From Micromonospora pattaloongensis (GTDB lineage: Bacteria > Actinomycetota > Actinomycetes > Mycobacteriales > Micromonosporaceae), in NCBI RefSeq assembly GCF_900107255.1, contig NZ_FNPH01000001.1, positions 496,001-560,000 of the forward strand: DNA of 64,000 nt, given 5' to 3'. Positions 7,154-15,657 of this stretch are shown here, piece by piece (position 1 is the first letter of the stretch; each line of letters begins with the position of its first letter). The notes beneath the pieces were generated by a model, which was not told where the DNA came from, ran no database searches, and was given only the letters and a program-made list of their open reading frames with translations. Position numbers and translations under genes: made by a program.

Positions 7154-8338
7154 TCACCACCCCCGGTCGAGCAGGGGGATCCGCACCGCCGCCGTCGCCG
7201 ATCGGGTGGTCGGCGCCGTCCCGCTGAAGGCGGTCAGCACCAGCTGCTCCAGCGCCGGCGACGGGTCTCCGCCCCACGGGTTGAGCGAGATCGCGAGCTG
7301 CGCTCCACCGTCCTCGGTGGTCAGCGCATAGGTCACATAGCCGGGAATGCCCCCGGTGTGGCCCCATAACATCGTGCCGGAGGGCAGCGGGACCCGGAAG
7401 ATGCCGAGGCCGTACTCGAGCGGGCCGGCCAACTGCGTCGTCATCGCCCGCAGTTGGGCCGGGCGCAGCAGTCGTCCGGTCAACAGCGCGCGGTAGAACC
7501 GGTTGAGATCCGCGGCAGTAGAGATCATCTCGCCGGCGGCGCCGGCCACCGACGGGTTCATCGCCGTGATGTCCACCGGCTGGATCCCGCCGTCCCGCTC
7601 CACCGGCAGATAGCCGTGGGCGTGCGGGCCCGCGATGAACGGATCGGTGCCCGGAAGTTCGGTGCGCCACGCGCGCAGCGGACGCAGGATCCGCCGGGCG
7701 ATCTCGTCGCCGTAGGCGCGCCGGGTGACTCGTTCGATCACGAGGCCGAGCAGGATGTAGTTGGTGTTGCAGTAGGACCAGGACGTGCCCGGCTCGAAGA
7801 GCAGCGGCTTGTCCGCGGCGAGCGCCACCAGGTCACGCGGGCGGTAGGTGCGGTAGCGGTCGCGGATGAAGTCCTCGATCCTCGACAACACCTCGTCGGT
7901 GTAGTTGTAGAGGCCGCTTCGGTGCTGCAGGAGGTGCCGAACGGTGATCCGGTCGCCGGCCGGGAGCGTCTTCGGCAGCCACCGCTCGACCGGATCGTCG
8001 AGACCGAGGCGGCCCTCCCCCACCAGCTGGAGCACCACCGTGGCGACGAAGGTCTTGGTGACGCTGCCGACCCGGAAGCGCCCGTCGGTCGGCACCGGTC
8101 GGGAGTGACCGAGCTCGGCGACTCCGCTGCCGCCCCGCCACACGCCGTCGCCGTCCCTCAACTCGGCCAACGCGCCCGACGCGCCGAGCGCCACCACGTC
8201 GTCGAGCGCCTGTTGCAGGGCATCACGACGGGGATGCGCCGCCGGCGCGGCGGCCGCGGACGTGCCGGTCACCGCGCCCGCGGTCAGCGCCACCGTCGCC
8301 GTGACGCCGGTCCGGAGCAGTAGTCGACGAGTAGTCAT
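7154..8338 (-). CDS. Exported serine hydrolase, class C beta-lactamase / D-alanyl-D-alanine carboxypeptidase type
   Basis: A 394-residue penicillin-binding-type hydrolase. It has the SxxK motif at 92-95 (SVTK), the YxN motif at 189-191 (YCN) and HTG at 327-329, all in proper order and spacing. The N-terminus TTRRLLLRTGVTATVALTAG carries twin arginines and a hydrophobic stretch, suggesting Tat or Sec export, with cleavage near the Ala-rich segment around residue 30. The chosen ATG has a strong GGGAGGT site; a longer frame begins 13 codons earlier without one. It may act as a DD-peptidase or an esterase; true beta-lactamase activity cannot be judged. It converges on the CoA-binding gene with only 16 bp between. 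Confidence 0.9.
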   Translation of the reverse strand: MTTRRLLLRTGVTATVALTAGAVTGTSAAAAPAAHPRRDALQQALDDVVALGASGALAELRDGDGVWRGGSGVAELGHSRPVPTDGRFRVGSVTKTFVATVVLQLVGEGRLGLDDPVERWLPKTLPAGDRITVRHLLQHRSGLYNYTDEVLSRIEDFIRDRYRTYRPRDLVALAADKPLLFEPGTSWSYCNTNYILLGLVIERVTRRAYGDEIARRILRPLRAWRTELPGTDPFIAGPHAHGYLPVERDGGIQPVDITAMNPSVAGAAGEMISTAADLNRFYRALLTGRLLRPAQLRAMTTQLAGPLEYGLGIFRVPLPSGTMLWGHTGGIPGYVTYALTTEDGGAQLAISLNPWGGDPSPALEQLVLTAFSGTAPTTRSATAAVRIPLLDRGW

Positions 8339-8433
8339 CAGACCTCCCGGGATCGAAGAATTGACATGCGCCAGCATGCCTGCTTCGCCCGGGCGGCGAC
8401 TCCTGCCGAGGCAGGAGATCTACCCCTAGTTGG

Positions 8434-9633
8434 TCAGAGCTTGTACTGCTTGAGCAGACCCCGCGAAATGATCGTCTTCTGGATCTCCGAGGTGCCCTCG
8501 CCGATGAGCAGGAACGGCGCCTCCCGCATCAGGCGCTCGATCTCGTACTCCTTGGAGTAGCCGTATCCGCCGTGGATCCGGAACGCCTCCTGCACCACCT
8601 CGGCGCAGTACTCCGAGGCGAGCAGCTTCGCCATCCCGGCCTCGACGTCGTTGCGCTGGCCGGAGTCCTTCAGCCGCGCCGCGTTGACCATCAGGGCGTG
8701 CGCCGCTTCGATCTTCGTACCCATCTCGGCGAGCTTGAACGCGATGGCCTGGTGCCGGGCGAGCGGCGCCCCGAAGGTCTGGCGCTGCTGGGCGTACGCG
8801 ACGGCGAGCTCGAAGGCGCGGATCGAGATCCCGCAGGCGCGGGCGGCGACGTTGACGCGGCCGACCTCGATGCCGTCCATCATCTGGTAGAAGCCGCGGC
8901 CCAGTCCCGCGTCCACCCCGCCGAGCACCGCGCTCTCCGGCACGGTCACCCCGTCGAGGACCATCTCGGTGGTCTCGACGCCCTTGTAGCCCATCTTGTC
9001 GATCTTGCCGGGGATGGTCAGCCCGGGCGCGGTCTCCCCGAAGCCCGGCTCCTTCTCCAGCAGGAACGTGGTCATGTTGCCGTAGACGGAGTCAGCCCCG
9101 AGATCGGTCTTCACGAGAGTCGCCACCACGGACGAGTACGCCCCGTTCGTCAGCCACATCTTCTGTCCGTTGAGGACGAAGTTGTCGCCGGAGCGGACCG
9201 CCTTGGTCCGGATCGCCGAGACGTCGGAGCCGCAGCCCGGCTCGGACATCGAGAACGCGCCCCGGACCTCCCCGGTGGCCATCCGCGGCAGCAGCGACTG
9301 CTTTTGCTCGGGCGAGCCATGCTGGGAGATGAGGTACGCGACGATGAAGTGGGTGTTGACGATGCCGGAGATCGACATCCAGCCCCGCGAGAGCTCCTCG
9401 ACCACCAGGGCGTACGTCAGCAGCGACTCGCCCAGCCCGCCGTACTCCTCGGCGATGGTCAGCCCGAACAGGCCCATCTCCCGCATTCCGTCGATGATGT
9501 CCGCGGGATATTCGTCGGCGTGTTCGAGCCGCTGTGCGTGCGGAATGATCTCCTTGTCGGCAAACTCCCGTACGGTGTCGAGGATCGAGCGCTGGACCTC
9601 GGTCAATCCGGGTGTCTGGGCTAGGCGGGCCAT
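8434..9633 (-). CDS. Acyl-CoA dehydrogenase (probable methylsuccinyl-CoA dehydrogenase)
   Basis: A 399-residue FAD enzyme with the complete acyl-CoA dehydrogenase fold. FSMSEPGCGSDVSAI and MWLTNGAYSSV are the flavin/substrate signatures, RVNVAARACGI and YAQQRQTFG belong to the C-terminal helical domain, and the catalytic base is Glu379 in LIGEGTSEIQK. The N-terminus MARLAQTPGLTEVQRSIL matches the dehydrogenase that streptomycetes keep with crotonyl-CoA reductase and MaoC, so oxidation of methylsuccinyl-CoA to mesaconyl-CoA is the best guess. The ATG has a clear GGAGG site; a much longer frame upstream is an antisense artefact of the neighbouring proline-rich gene. Other short-chain acyl-CoAs remain possible substrates. 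Confidence 0.92.
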   Translation of the reverse strand: MARLAQTPGLTEVQRSILDTVREFADKEIIPHAQRLEHADEYPADIIDGMREMGLFGLTIAEEYGGLGESLLTYALVVEELSRGWMSISGIVNTHFIVAYLISQHGSPEQKQSLLPRMATGEVRGAFSMSEPGCGSDVSAIRTKAVRSGDNFVLNGQKMWLTNGAYSSVVATLVKTDLGADSVYGNMTTFLLEKEPGFGETAPGLTIPGKIDKMGYKGVETTEMVLDGVTVPESAVLGGVDAGLGRGFYQMMDGIEVGRVNVAARACGISIRAFELAVAYAQQRQTFGAPLARHQAIAFKLAEMGTKIEAAHALMVNAARLKDSGQRNDVEAGMAKLLASEYCAEVVQEAFRIHGGYGYSKEYEIERLMREAPFLLIGEGTSEIQKTIISRGLLKQYKL

Positions 9634-9792
9634 GTTCAGCCTCCGGAGATCGGCGACGTACTGACGAGTAACTGAACGCTCGGTCAGTATCGACCCGCCG
9701 GCCGAGCGACGCCAAGGGAGCCGGTCGATACATCCGGTGTGAAAAGGTTCACCGAGGGCCGCTCGCGGTCCGCAACGTAGGAGGAAAGAAAG

Positions 9793-10263
9793 ATGACCTA
9801 CCCCTCGCCGGGCGGCAGCCCCGACCCGTACCAGCCGGGCGGCAGCCCCGACCCGTACCAGCCGGGCGGCAGCCCCGACCCGTACCAGCCGGGCGGCAGC
9901 CCCGACCCGTACCAGCCGGGCAACGACCCCTACCAGGCCCAGTCCCCGTACGGGCAGCCCGGGCCGCAGCAGGGCTACCCGCAAAACCCCTACGGCGCCC
10001 CCGGCTACCCGGTGCCCGGCGCGCAGCCGACCGGCACCAACACGATGGCGATCCTGTCGCTGGTCTTCGCGTTCGTCTTCTCGCCGGCCGGCATCGTCCT
10101 CGGCCACCTGGCCAAGAAGCAGATCCGGCAGACCGGTGAGCAGGGCGACCAGCTGGCCACCTGGGGCCTCGTGCTGAGCTACATCTTCACCGGATTCTCC
10201 GTGCTGGCCTGCTGCGGCTTCTTCGGGCTGGCCATGATCGGCGCTGCCGACCAGAACGTCTGA
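9793..10263 (+). CDS. DUF4190 membrane protein with proline-rich repeat N-terminus
   Basis: A 156-residue small membrane protein. Residues 7-42 are four exact copies of GGSPDPYQP, followed by further Pro/Gly/Tyr/Gln-rich sequence to about residue 80. Two hydrophobic helices follow (MAILSLVFAFVFSPAGIVLG and GLVLSYIFTGFSVLACCGFF) joined by HLAKKQIRQTGEQG, the typical DUF4190 hairpin. The disordered N-terminus should be cytoplasmic. The start has an AGGAGG-like site. The function is unknown; such proteins are common in actinomycetes. A second DUF4190 gene lies 1 kb downstream on the same strand, beyond an opposed dehydrogenase gene. Confidence 0.88.
   Translation: MTYPSPGGSPDPYQPGGSPDPYQPGGSPDPYQPGGSPDPYQPGNDPYQAQSPYGQPGPQQGYPQNPYGAPGYPVPGAQPTGTNTMAILSLVFAFVFSPAGIVLGHLAKKQIRQTGEQGDQLATWGLVLSYIFTGFSVLACCGFFGLAMIGAADQNV
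9811..9918 (+). repeat. Four perfect 27-bp tandem repeats within a coding region
   Basis: Four identical 27-bp units encode GGSPDPYQP. Because even third codon positions are identical, the array expanded recently and its copy number may vary between strains by slippage or recombination. Confidence 0.92.
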
Positions 10264-10275
10264 ACCCCGCCGCGC

Positions 10276-11142
10276 TCAACGGAACTGGGCCTCGCGCACG
10301 CTGTTGCCACCGTCCACCACCAGCATCTGTCCGGTGATGTACGAGGCGGCGGGTGAGCAGAGGAAGGCGATGGCCGCCGCCACCTCGTCCGGGGTGCCGG
10401 GGCGGCCGATGGGCGTGCCGAGGCCCTGCTTGAGTTCCGCGACCGTGGACGCGGCGGTGTAGATGGTCCCGGGCGCGACGGCGTTGACGGTGACGCCGTC
10501 GGCCACCATCTCCATGGCGAGCGCCCGCGTCAGGCCGACCACCCCTGCCTTCGCCGCGGCGTAGGCCGCCTCGGTCGGCAGGGCGTTGACCGGACCGGCC
10601 GTGGCCGCCAGGTTCACGATCCGACCCCAGCCCCGCTCGGCCATCCCGCCGATGAACGCCCGGCTACACAGGAACGCGGTGGTCAGGTTCCGGTTGATCT
10701 CCGCCTGCCACTCGTCGAAGGTCAGCTGCGCGACCGGGCGCAGCACCTCGGGACTGGCCCGGCTCGCCAGCCCCGCGTTGTTGACCAGCACCTCCACGTC
10801 GCCCAGCTGCTCGACGATCGCGTCGGCGAGCGCGCCGACCTCCGCCTCATCGGTCAGATCCGCGACGAACCCCACCGCGCCCAACTCCGCGGCCCGCTCG
10901 TGGATCCGCCGGGTGGTGGACACGATCGCGACCCGCGCGCCCAGGGCACGCAGGCGCCGGGCGGTCGCGTAGCCGATGCCGTCGGGGCTGCCCGCCCCGG
11001 TCACGAGCGCGACCCGGCCGTCGAGGCGGAGCGTCACCGGGTCGTCCGCGGCGATGTCGTCGCGATCGCCGTTCGGGGCCGGGCGGGCGTCACCGCGAAG
11101 TGGACTGCCGGAGACCGCATCGGCGGGGGCGTCGAATTCCAT
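10276..11142 (-). CDS. Short-chain dehydrogenase/reductase
   Basis: A 288-residue classical SDR with about 40 extra N-terminal residues before the Rossmann fold. The cofactor loop [10 protein letters not shown] is at 48-57, NNAG follows, and YAAAK supplies the catalytic Tyr and Lys. The residue 13 before the Tyr, normally the catalytic Ser, reads Thr (NLAATAG). The C-terminus [13 protein letters not shown] is typical of FabG-like reductases. The start is the ATG giving MEFDAPAD; a longer in-frame start lacks support, and a GTG nearer the fold is possible. The substrate is unknown. It converges on the first DUF4190 gene with 12 bp between. Confidence 0.85.
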   Translation of the reverse strand: MEFDAPADAVSGSPLRGDARPAPNGDRDDIAADDPVTLRLDGRVALVTGAGSPDGIGYATARRLRALGARVAIVSTTRRIHERAAELGAVGFVADLTDEAEVGALADAIVEQLGDVEVLVNNAGLASRASPEVLRPVAQLTFDEWQAEINRNLTTAFLCSRAFIGGMAERGWGRIVNLAATAGPVNALPTEAAYAAAKAGVVGLTRALAMEMVADGVTVNAVAPGTIYTAASTVAELKQGLGTPIGRPGTPDEVAAAIAFLCSPAASYITGQMLVVDGGNSVREAQFR

Positions 11143-11267
11143 GACCGAAATCCTGCCCCGCCGGGGCGTTCCGGGCAACGACGTGCGGCAGCGGGTCCGG
11201 CGTGGACCGGTGCGGGCCAGCGACCACTACCCTGTCGTGGCATCGCCGCCAACCCGAAAGAGACCTC

Positions 11268-11801
11268 ATGACGCAGCCCGAGCAGCCCGGCCCCTGGAGC
11301 GCGCCCTCCGGGCCGGCCCAGCAGCCGACGGGTTCCCAGGATCCGACCTACCAGATGGCCGCGCAGCCGACCACGGAGCAGCCGCTGCCGGGACCGCCGC
11401 CGGTCGGACAGCCGGGACACGGCCAGTTCCCGCCGGCGGGCTACGCCCCGCCCGCGCCCGGATACCCGCCCTACGGCTACCCGGTCATGGCCGCGCCACC
11501 GAGCAACGGCCTTTCGATCGCGTCGCTGGTGGTGTCGATCGTCGGCATCGTCGGGCTCTGCGGGTACGGCCTCGGCGGATATCTGGGGATCGCGGGCGCG
11601 GTCCTGGGGCATGTCTCGCGCCGGCAGATCCGCACCCGCGCACAGCTCGGGCAGCCCGAGAGCGGCGACGGCATGGCGCTCGCCGGCATCATCATGGGCT
11701 GGATCGCCACCGTCGTGGCCGTACTGGCCACCGCAGCCCTCGTGATCTTCTTCGTCTGGTTGGCCAACCAGGAGCCGTCCGGGTTCAGCGAGGAGTACTG
11801 A
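11268..11801 (+). CDS. DUF4190 membrane protein
   Basis: A 177-residue relative of the DUF4190 protein at 9793. The first 85 residues are Pro/Gln/Gly-rich and probably disordered; two transmembrane helices follow (GLSIASLVVSIVGIVGLCGY and GWIATVVAVLATAALVIFF), joined by the polar loop HVSRRQIRTRAQLG. The GDGMALAGIIMGW segment is a family mark. The chosen ATG (MTQPEQ) follows a weak GAAAGAGA site. The function is unknown. It ends before a hairpin shared with the convergent lyase gene. Confidence 0.85.
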   Translation: MTQPEQPGPWSAPSGPAQQPTGSQDPTYQMAAQPTTEQPLPGPPPVGQPGHGQFPPAGYAPPAPGYPPYGYPVMAAPPSNGLSIASLVVSIVGIVGLCGYGLGGYLGIAGAVLGHVSRRQIRTRAQLGQPESGDGMALAGIIMGWIATVVAVLATAALVIFFVWLANQEPSGFSEEY

Positions 11802-11828
11802 TCGCGCCCGGCCGAGCGCGCCGACGTG

Positions 11829-11859
11829 AACCGGCCCCGGCATGCCGCCAGGGCCGGTT
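11829..11859. terminator. Hairpin terminator between convergent genes
   Basis: AACCGGCCC and GGGCCGGTT form a perfect 9-bp stem around a 13-base loop that has its own small CGG/CCG pairing. It lies between the stops of the DUF4190 gene and the CoA-ester lyase gene and could end both transcripts. Confidence 0.65.
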
Positions 11860-11873
11860 GCGCGTACCGCCGA

Positions 11874-12830
11874 TCAGCCCTGCGGCGGGGTGAAGCGGGA
11901 GGTCCGGCTCATGCCGGCGGCGCGGCCCTTGGCCGCGATCACCAACGCCATCTTGCGGGACGCCTCGTCGATCATCTCGTCGCCGAGCATGACGGCGCCG
12001 AGCCGGCCCCCCGCCTCCGAGGTGTAGTGCTCGTACGCGTCCAGGATCAGCTCCGCGTGGTCGTAGTCCTCCTGCGCCGGGGAGTAGACCTCGTTCGCCG
12101 CGTCGATCTGGCCCGGGTGCAGCACCCACTTGCCGTCGAAGCCGAGCGCGGCGGAAAGCTTCGCCACCTCGCGGAAACCGTCGACGTCGCGGATCTGCAG
12201 GAACGGCCCGTCGATGGCCTGCTTGTCGTGCATCCGCGCGGCCATCAGGATCCGCATCAGGATGTAGTGGTAGGGGTCGCCGGGGTAGTCGGGGTGCAGC
12301 GCGCCGACCGCGAGCGACTTCATGTTGATCGAGGCCATGAAGTCGGCCGGCCCGAAGATGATGGTCTCGACCCGGGGCGAGGCCGCCGCGATCGCGTCCA
12401 CGTTGACCAGTCCGGCCGCGTTCTCGATCTGCGCCTCGATGCCGATCCGCCCCACCGGCAGGCCGAGCGTCTTCTCGATCTGGGTGAGCGTGAGATCCAG
12501 CCACTCGACGTGCCCGGCGGTCTGCACCTTCGGCAGCATGATGCAGTCCAGGTTCTCGCCGGCACCCTCGACCACCTCGACCACGTCCCGGTACGTCCAG
12601 GCGGTGGTCATGTCGTTGACCCGGACGACCCGCGTCTTGCCGCCCCAGTCGCCCTCGTTCAGCGCGGCCACGATGTTCTTGCGCGCCTCCGGCTTGGCCA
12701 ACGGCGCGACGGCGTCCTCAAGGTCGAGGAAGACCTGGTCCGCGGGGAGTCCCTGGGCCTTGTCGAGCATCTTGACGCTTGAGCCGGGCACCGCGAGGCA
12801 CGACCGGCGGGGGCGACCAACTGCGGCCAT
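11874..12830 (-). CDS. HpcH/HpaI-family CoA-ester lyase (malyl/beta-methylmalyl-CoA lyase type)
   Basis: A 318-residue CitE-like TIM-barrel lyase. The N-terminus RPRRSCLAVPGSSVKMLDKA, the metal-site strands VFLDLEDAVAP and GIEAQIENAAGLVN, and GKWVLHPGQIDAAN are the family hallmarks; the Glu and Asp residues bind Mg. It should cleave a C4-C5 3-hydroxyacyl-CoA to glyoxylate and acetyl- or propionyl-CoA, the last part of the ethylmalonyl-CoA pathway. The MaoC hydratase and acyl-CoA dehydrogenase that would precede it are 12 kb and 3 kb away. The ATG has a GGGAG site. A citrate-lyase-like role is less likely because the alpha and gamma subunits are absent. Confidence 0.9.
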   Translation of the reverse strand: MAAVGRPRRSCLAVPGSSVKMLDKAQGLPADQVFLDLEDAVAPLAKPEARKNIVAALNEGDWGGKTRVVRVNDMTTAWTYRDVVEVVEGAGENLDCIMLPKVQTAGHVEWLDLTLTQIEKTLGLPVGRIGIEAQIENAAGLVNVDAIAAASPRVETIIFGPADFMASINMKSLAVGALHPDYPGDPYHYILMRILMAARMHDKQAIDGPFLQIRDVDGFREVAKLSAALGFDGKWVLHPGQIDAANEVYSPAQEDYDHAELILDAYEHYTSEAGGRLGAVMLGDEMIDEASRKMALVIAAKGRAAGMSRTSRFTPPQG

Positions 12831-12920
12831 CGGGGGCTCCCATCTGAGGTGTCGCCGGGCTGGACGTCAGCCCGGCTTAGGGATCGATAAGGCGTTGTTA
12901 CGCCACGGTAGCCTCGGCGC

Positions 12921-13796
12921 ATGACCGGCGAGAACCAACCTGTGGAAGATCTCACTGAGCGTGGCGTCGGGGGACCTTCGGAGCGCCGGCGGGTGACCGT
13001 GGTGACCGGCGCCAGCTCGGGGATCGGGCTCGCGGCCGCGATCGAGCTGGCGCGCCGGGGCGACGAGGTGGTGCTGGTCGGGCGCGACCCGGCCCGCCTG
13101 GGCGCGGCCGCCGACGAGGTACGCGACGCCAGCGGCGCGCGACCGGCGACGTACCGGGCGGACTTCGCGGTGCTGGACACGGTGCGGACGCTCGCCGACG
13201 AGCTGCGCACGGCCTACGACCGGATCGACGTGCTCGCCAACAACGCGGGGGCAATCGTGCTCCGGCCGACCACGACGGTCGACGGTTTCGAGTTGTCGAT
13301 GCAGGCCAACCATCTCGCGCCGTTCCTGCTCAGCTGCCTGCTCCACGACCGGGTGGGCCGGATCGTGGTGACCGCCTCCGCGGCGCACCGCAGCGGCGCG
13401 CTCGACCCGGCCGACCTGTCCCGACAGCTCGGGGGTTACCGCGCGATGCGGGCGTACGGCACGAGCAAGCAGGCGAACATCCTCTTCGCCGCCGAGGCGG
13501 CGCGGCGCTGGCCGCGGCTGTTCACCGCGTCGTTCCATCCCGGCGTGGTGCGCACCCGGTTCGCCGCCGACAGCCGGCTGGTCGCCCTGGGCATGCGGCT
13601 GGCCCCCTTCCTGCGGACCCCCGCGAAGGGGGCGGAGACCCTGGTGTGGCTCGCGCACACCGACACCGCACGGCTGACCAGCGGGGGCTACTACGTCGAC
13701 CGCCGGCAGCGGGCGCCGCTGCGGCACGCCGCCGACCCGGCGCTGGCCGCCCGCCTCTGGGAGGCCAGCGAGCGCGCGGTCGGGCTGGCGTCGTAA
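12921..13796 (+). CDS. Short-chain dehydrogenase (retinol-dehydrogenase-like SDR)
   Basis: A 291-residue SDR. TGASSGIG (29-36) binds NADP, NNAG follows, and YGTSK provides the catalytic Tyr and Lys, with Ser in VTASAAHRSG. The long loop before the Tyr and the late HPGVVRTRF motif resemble the retinol dehydrogenase/protochlorophyllide reductase-like branch common in actinomycetes. It starts at ATG about 90 bp from the divergent CoA-ester lyase. The substrate is unknown. There is no obvious partner gene; the exporter gene downstream is on the other strand. Confidence 0.88.
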   Translation: MTGENQPVEDLTERGVGGPSERRRVTVVTGASSGIGLAAAIELARRGDEVVLVGRDPARLGAAADEVRDASGARPATYRADFAVLDTVRTLADELRTAYDRIDVLANNAGAIVLRPTTTVDGFELSMQANHLAPFLLSCLLHDRVGRIVVTASAAHRSGALDPADLSRQLGGYRAMRAYGTSKQANILFAAEAARRWPRLFTASFHPGVVRTRFAADSRLVALGMRLAPFLRTPAKGAETLVWLAHTDTARLTSGGYYVDRRQRAPLRHAADPALAARLWEASERAVGLAS

Positions 13797-13814
13797 CGGC
13801 TCCTGCCCGACGCC

Positions 13815-14813
13815 TCAGGCCGCGACCCGCTCCGGCTGCGGGGGCAGCGGCGGCGGCACCGTGCGCCGGCCGATCCGGGCGCCGCCGATCACGACGATCG
13901 CGACGCCGACGAGCAGCAGCGCCAACCCCGGCAGCGCCGCCGGCCGGGGCGTCTGCCCGAGCCAGAGCCAGCCGAGCACGGCCGCGCCGGGCACCTCGAG
14001 CAGGATCAGCACGCTGACGGTGGTGGCCGAGACCCGGTGCAGCGCGTAGTTGAACATCGAGTGCCCGAGCAGCTGCGCGCCGACCACCAGACCGAGGATC
14101 GCCAGCCAGGTCGCGTCGTCGAAGCCGACCAGCCGCACCCCGCCGATCAGGCAGCCGACCAGCAGGACCGCGGCGCAGACGCCGTAGCAGATCGTGGTGT
14201 ACGTCGTCGTGCTGACCGCGGTCCGGGCGCGCTCGCCGAACGCGGTGTAGATCGCCGCCGTCACCGCTCCGGCCAGCGCGAGGAGGTCACCCGTGAAGGC
14301 CTGTCCGGAGACGGCGAAGTCCGCCCCGGTGGCGACCACCGCGCCGACGACCGCCACCCCGATGCCGACCCAGGTCACCGGGCGCAGCCGCTTGCCCTGC
14401 CAGAGTGCGATGAAGCCCTGCCACACGGGCTGGGTCGCGACCAGCGCGGTCGCGGTCGCCACCGAGGTGAGCTTGGCACTCGGCGTCCAGGTGGCGAAGT
14501 GCGCGGCGAGCGCGAGGCCGGCGAGCACGCAGTAGCGGCCCTGCCGCCGGTGGGCGCCCGTGAACAGCGCCCGGAGTTCGGCGCGGCGACGCAGCAGCGT
14601 GACCGGGGCGAGCCCGCCCGCCGCGACGGCGTTGCGCCAGAACGCGATCGCCAGCGCCGGCGCGGCGGCGTACGCGATCAGGGGGCCGGAGGACGAGACC
14701 GCCGCGACGGCGAGCGCGAGCGCGCCGGTTGTCAGCGGATCGAGTGACACCCGGTGGGGTGACGGTGGGTGGGCCTTCGGCACGTAATCATCCTGCCTGG
14801 TCGCTTGTTGCAT
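13815..14813 (-). CDS. EamA/DMT-family transporter
   Basis: About 332 residues with ten predicted membrane helices in two five-helix repeats, the fold of the drug/metabolite transporter superfamily. Visible segments include LALAVAAVSSSGPLIAYAA, FWRNAVAAGGLAPV (first repeat motif), TALVATQPVWQGFIAL and VSVLILLEVPGAAVLGWLWLG (second repeat). The C-terminus is a basic, Pro-rich tail. Such proteins usually export amino acids, nucleosides or other metabolites; the cargo is unknown. The start is uncertain: an ATG is used here, but a GTG ten codons further in has a better AGGA site. Confidence 0.88.
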   Translation of the reverse strand: MQQATRQDDYVPKAHPPSPHRVSLDPLTTGALALAVAAVSSSGPLIAYAAAPALAIAFWRNAVAAGGLAPVTLLRRRAELRALFTGAHRRQGRYCVLAGLALAAHFATWTPSAKLTSVATATALVATQPVWQGFIALWQGKRLRPVTWVGIGVAVVGAVVATGADFAVSGQAFTGDLLALAGAVTAAIYTAFGERARTAVSTTTYTTICYGVCAAVLLVGCLIGGVRLVGFDDATWLAILGLVVGAQLLGHSMFNYALHRVSATTVSVLILLEVPGAAVLGWLWLGQTPRPAALPGLALLLVGVAIVVIGGARIGRRTVPPPLPPQPERVAA

Positions 14814-14909
14814 ACATCTCACGCACGATCATCCACCGGGTGATGTACGCACCGTGATCAGCTCGATACGCTCGCCCGATCCTCGCCCATCCCCGGAGGC
14901 TGATCCGCC

Positions 14910-15608
14910 TTGCCCTCATACCGAGCGGTGCTCTTCGACTTCTTCGGCACTCTGACCCGCGCGGTGACCCGGGGGCCCACCCACGTCGAGATCGCCCGGA
15001 TGCTGGGATGCGATCCCGGCGCGGTCGTCGAGGTGCTGGACCGGTCCTTCCACGCCCGCGCGCGCGGCCGGTACGGGTCGGCGGAGCAGACGCTCGGCTG
15101 GATCGCGCGGCAGGCGGGGGCGAGCCCGTCCGCGGAGGCGTTGGCGGCGGCGGCCGCGGCGCGGGTCGAGGCGCTGCGCGCGGACACGGCGTTGCGCCCG
15201 GACGCCGTAGCGACGCTGCGCGGGCTGCGCCGGCGCGGTCTGCGCACCGCCGTGGTCAGCGACTGCACCCACGAACTGCCGGTGCTGCTGCCCGCGCTGC
15301 CGGTCGCGCCGCTGCTCGACGCGCAGGTCTATTCGATCGAGGTCGGACACTGCAAGCCGGATCCGGCGATCTATCTGGAGGCGTGCGCGCGACTCGGCGT
15401 GCCCCCGGAGCGCTGCCTGTACGTCGGCGACGGCGGCAGCCGCGAGTTGACCGGCGCGGCCGCGGTCGGCATGACCCCCGTACGCCTGACCGCGCCGGAC
15501 CTCGCCGACCACCTGGTGTTCGACCCGGACGCCGAGTGGCGCGGCGCGGCCGTCGCCACGCTCAGCGAGACCGTGGAGCTGGTCGACCGCTTCCCCGCGC
15601 TGGTCTGA
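14910..15608 (+). CDS. HAD-family hydrolase
   Basis: A 232-residue haloacid-dehalogenase-like protein. Motif I is FDFFGTLT (nucleophile Asp near residue 10, the second Asp replaced by Phe), motif II VVSDCTHE, motif III CKPDP and motif IV VGDGGSRE. The helical cap follows motif I. Loss of the second Asp of motif I is typical of the dehalogenase-like branch rather than of standard phosphatases. It starts with TTG behind a CGGAGG site. The substrate cannot be deduced. It is followed after 49 bp by a hypothetical gene on the same strand. Confidence 0.85.
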   Translation: MPSYRAVLFDFFGTLTRAVTRGPTHVEIARMLGCDPGAVVEVLDRSFHARARGRYGSAEQTLGWIARQAGASPSAEALAAAAAARVEALRADTALRPDAVATLRGLRRRGLRTAVVSDCTHELPVLLPALPVAPLLDAQVYSIEVGHCKPDPAIYLEACARLGVPPERCLYVGDGGSRELTGAAAVGMTPVRLTAPDLADHLVFDPDAEWRGAAVATLSETVELVDRFPALV

Positions 15609-15657
15609 CGCACGCCGCACGCCGGGCGCCCGGCGGCGCGCGCCACGGTGCGGCAGG

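Noticed and set aside
9811-9918. CRISPR-like repeat array
   Set aside because: The 27-bp units are contiguous, in frame and encode a peptide repeat.
9634-10107. A longer N-terminus for the acyl-CoA dehydrogenase
   Set aside because: The extension is antisense to the DUF4190 repeats, resembles no dehydrogenase and ignores the good ribosome site at the shorter ATG.
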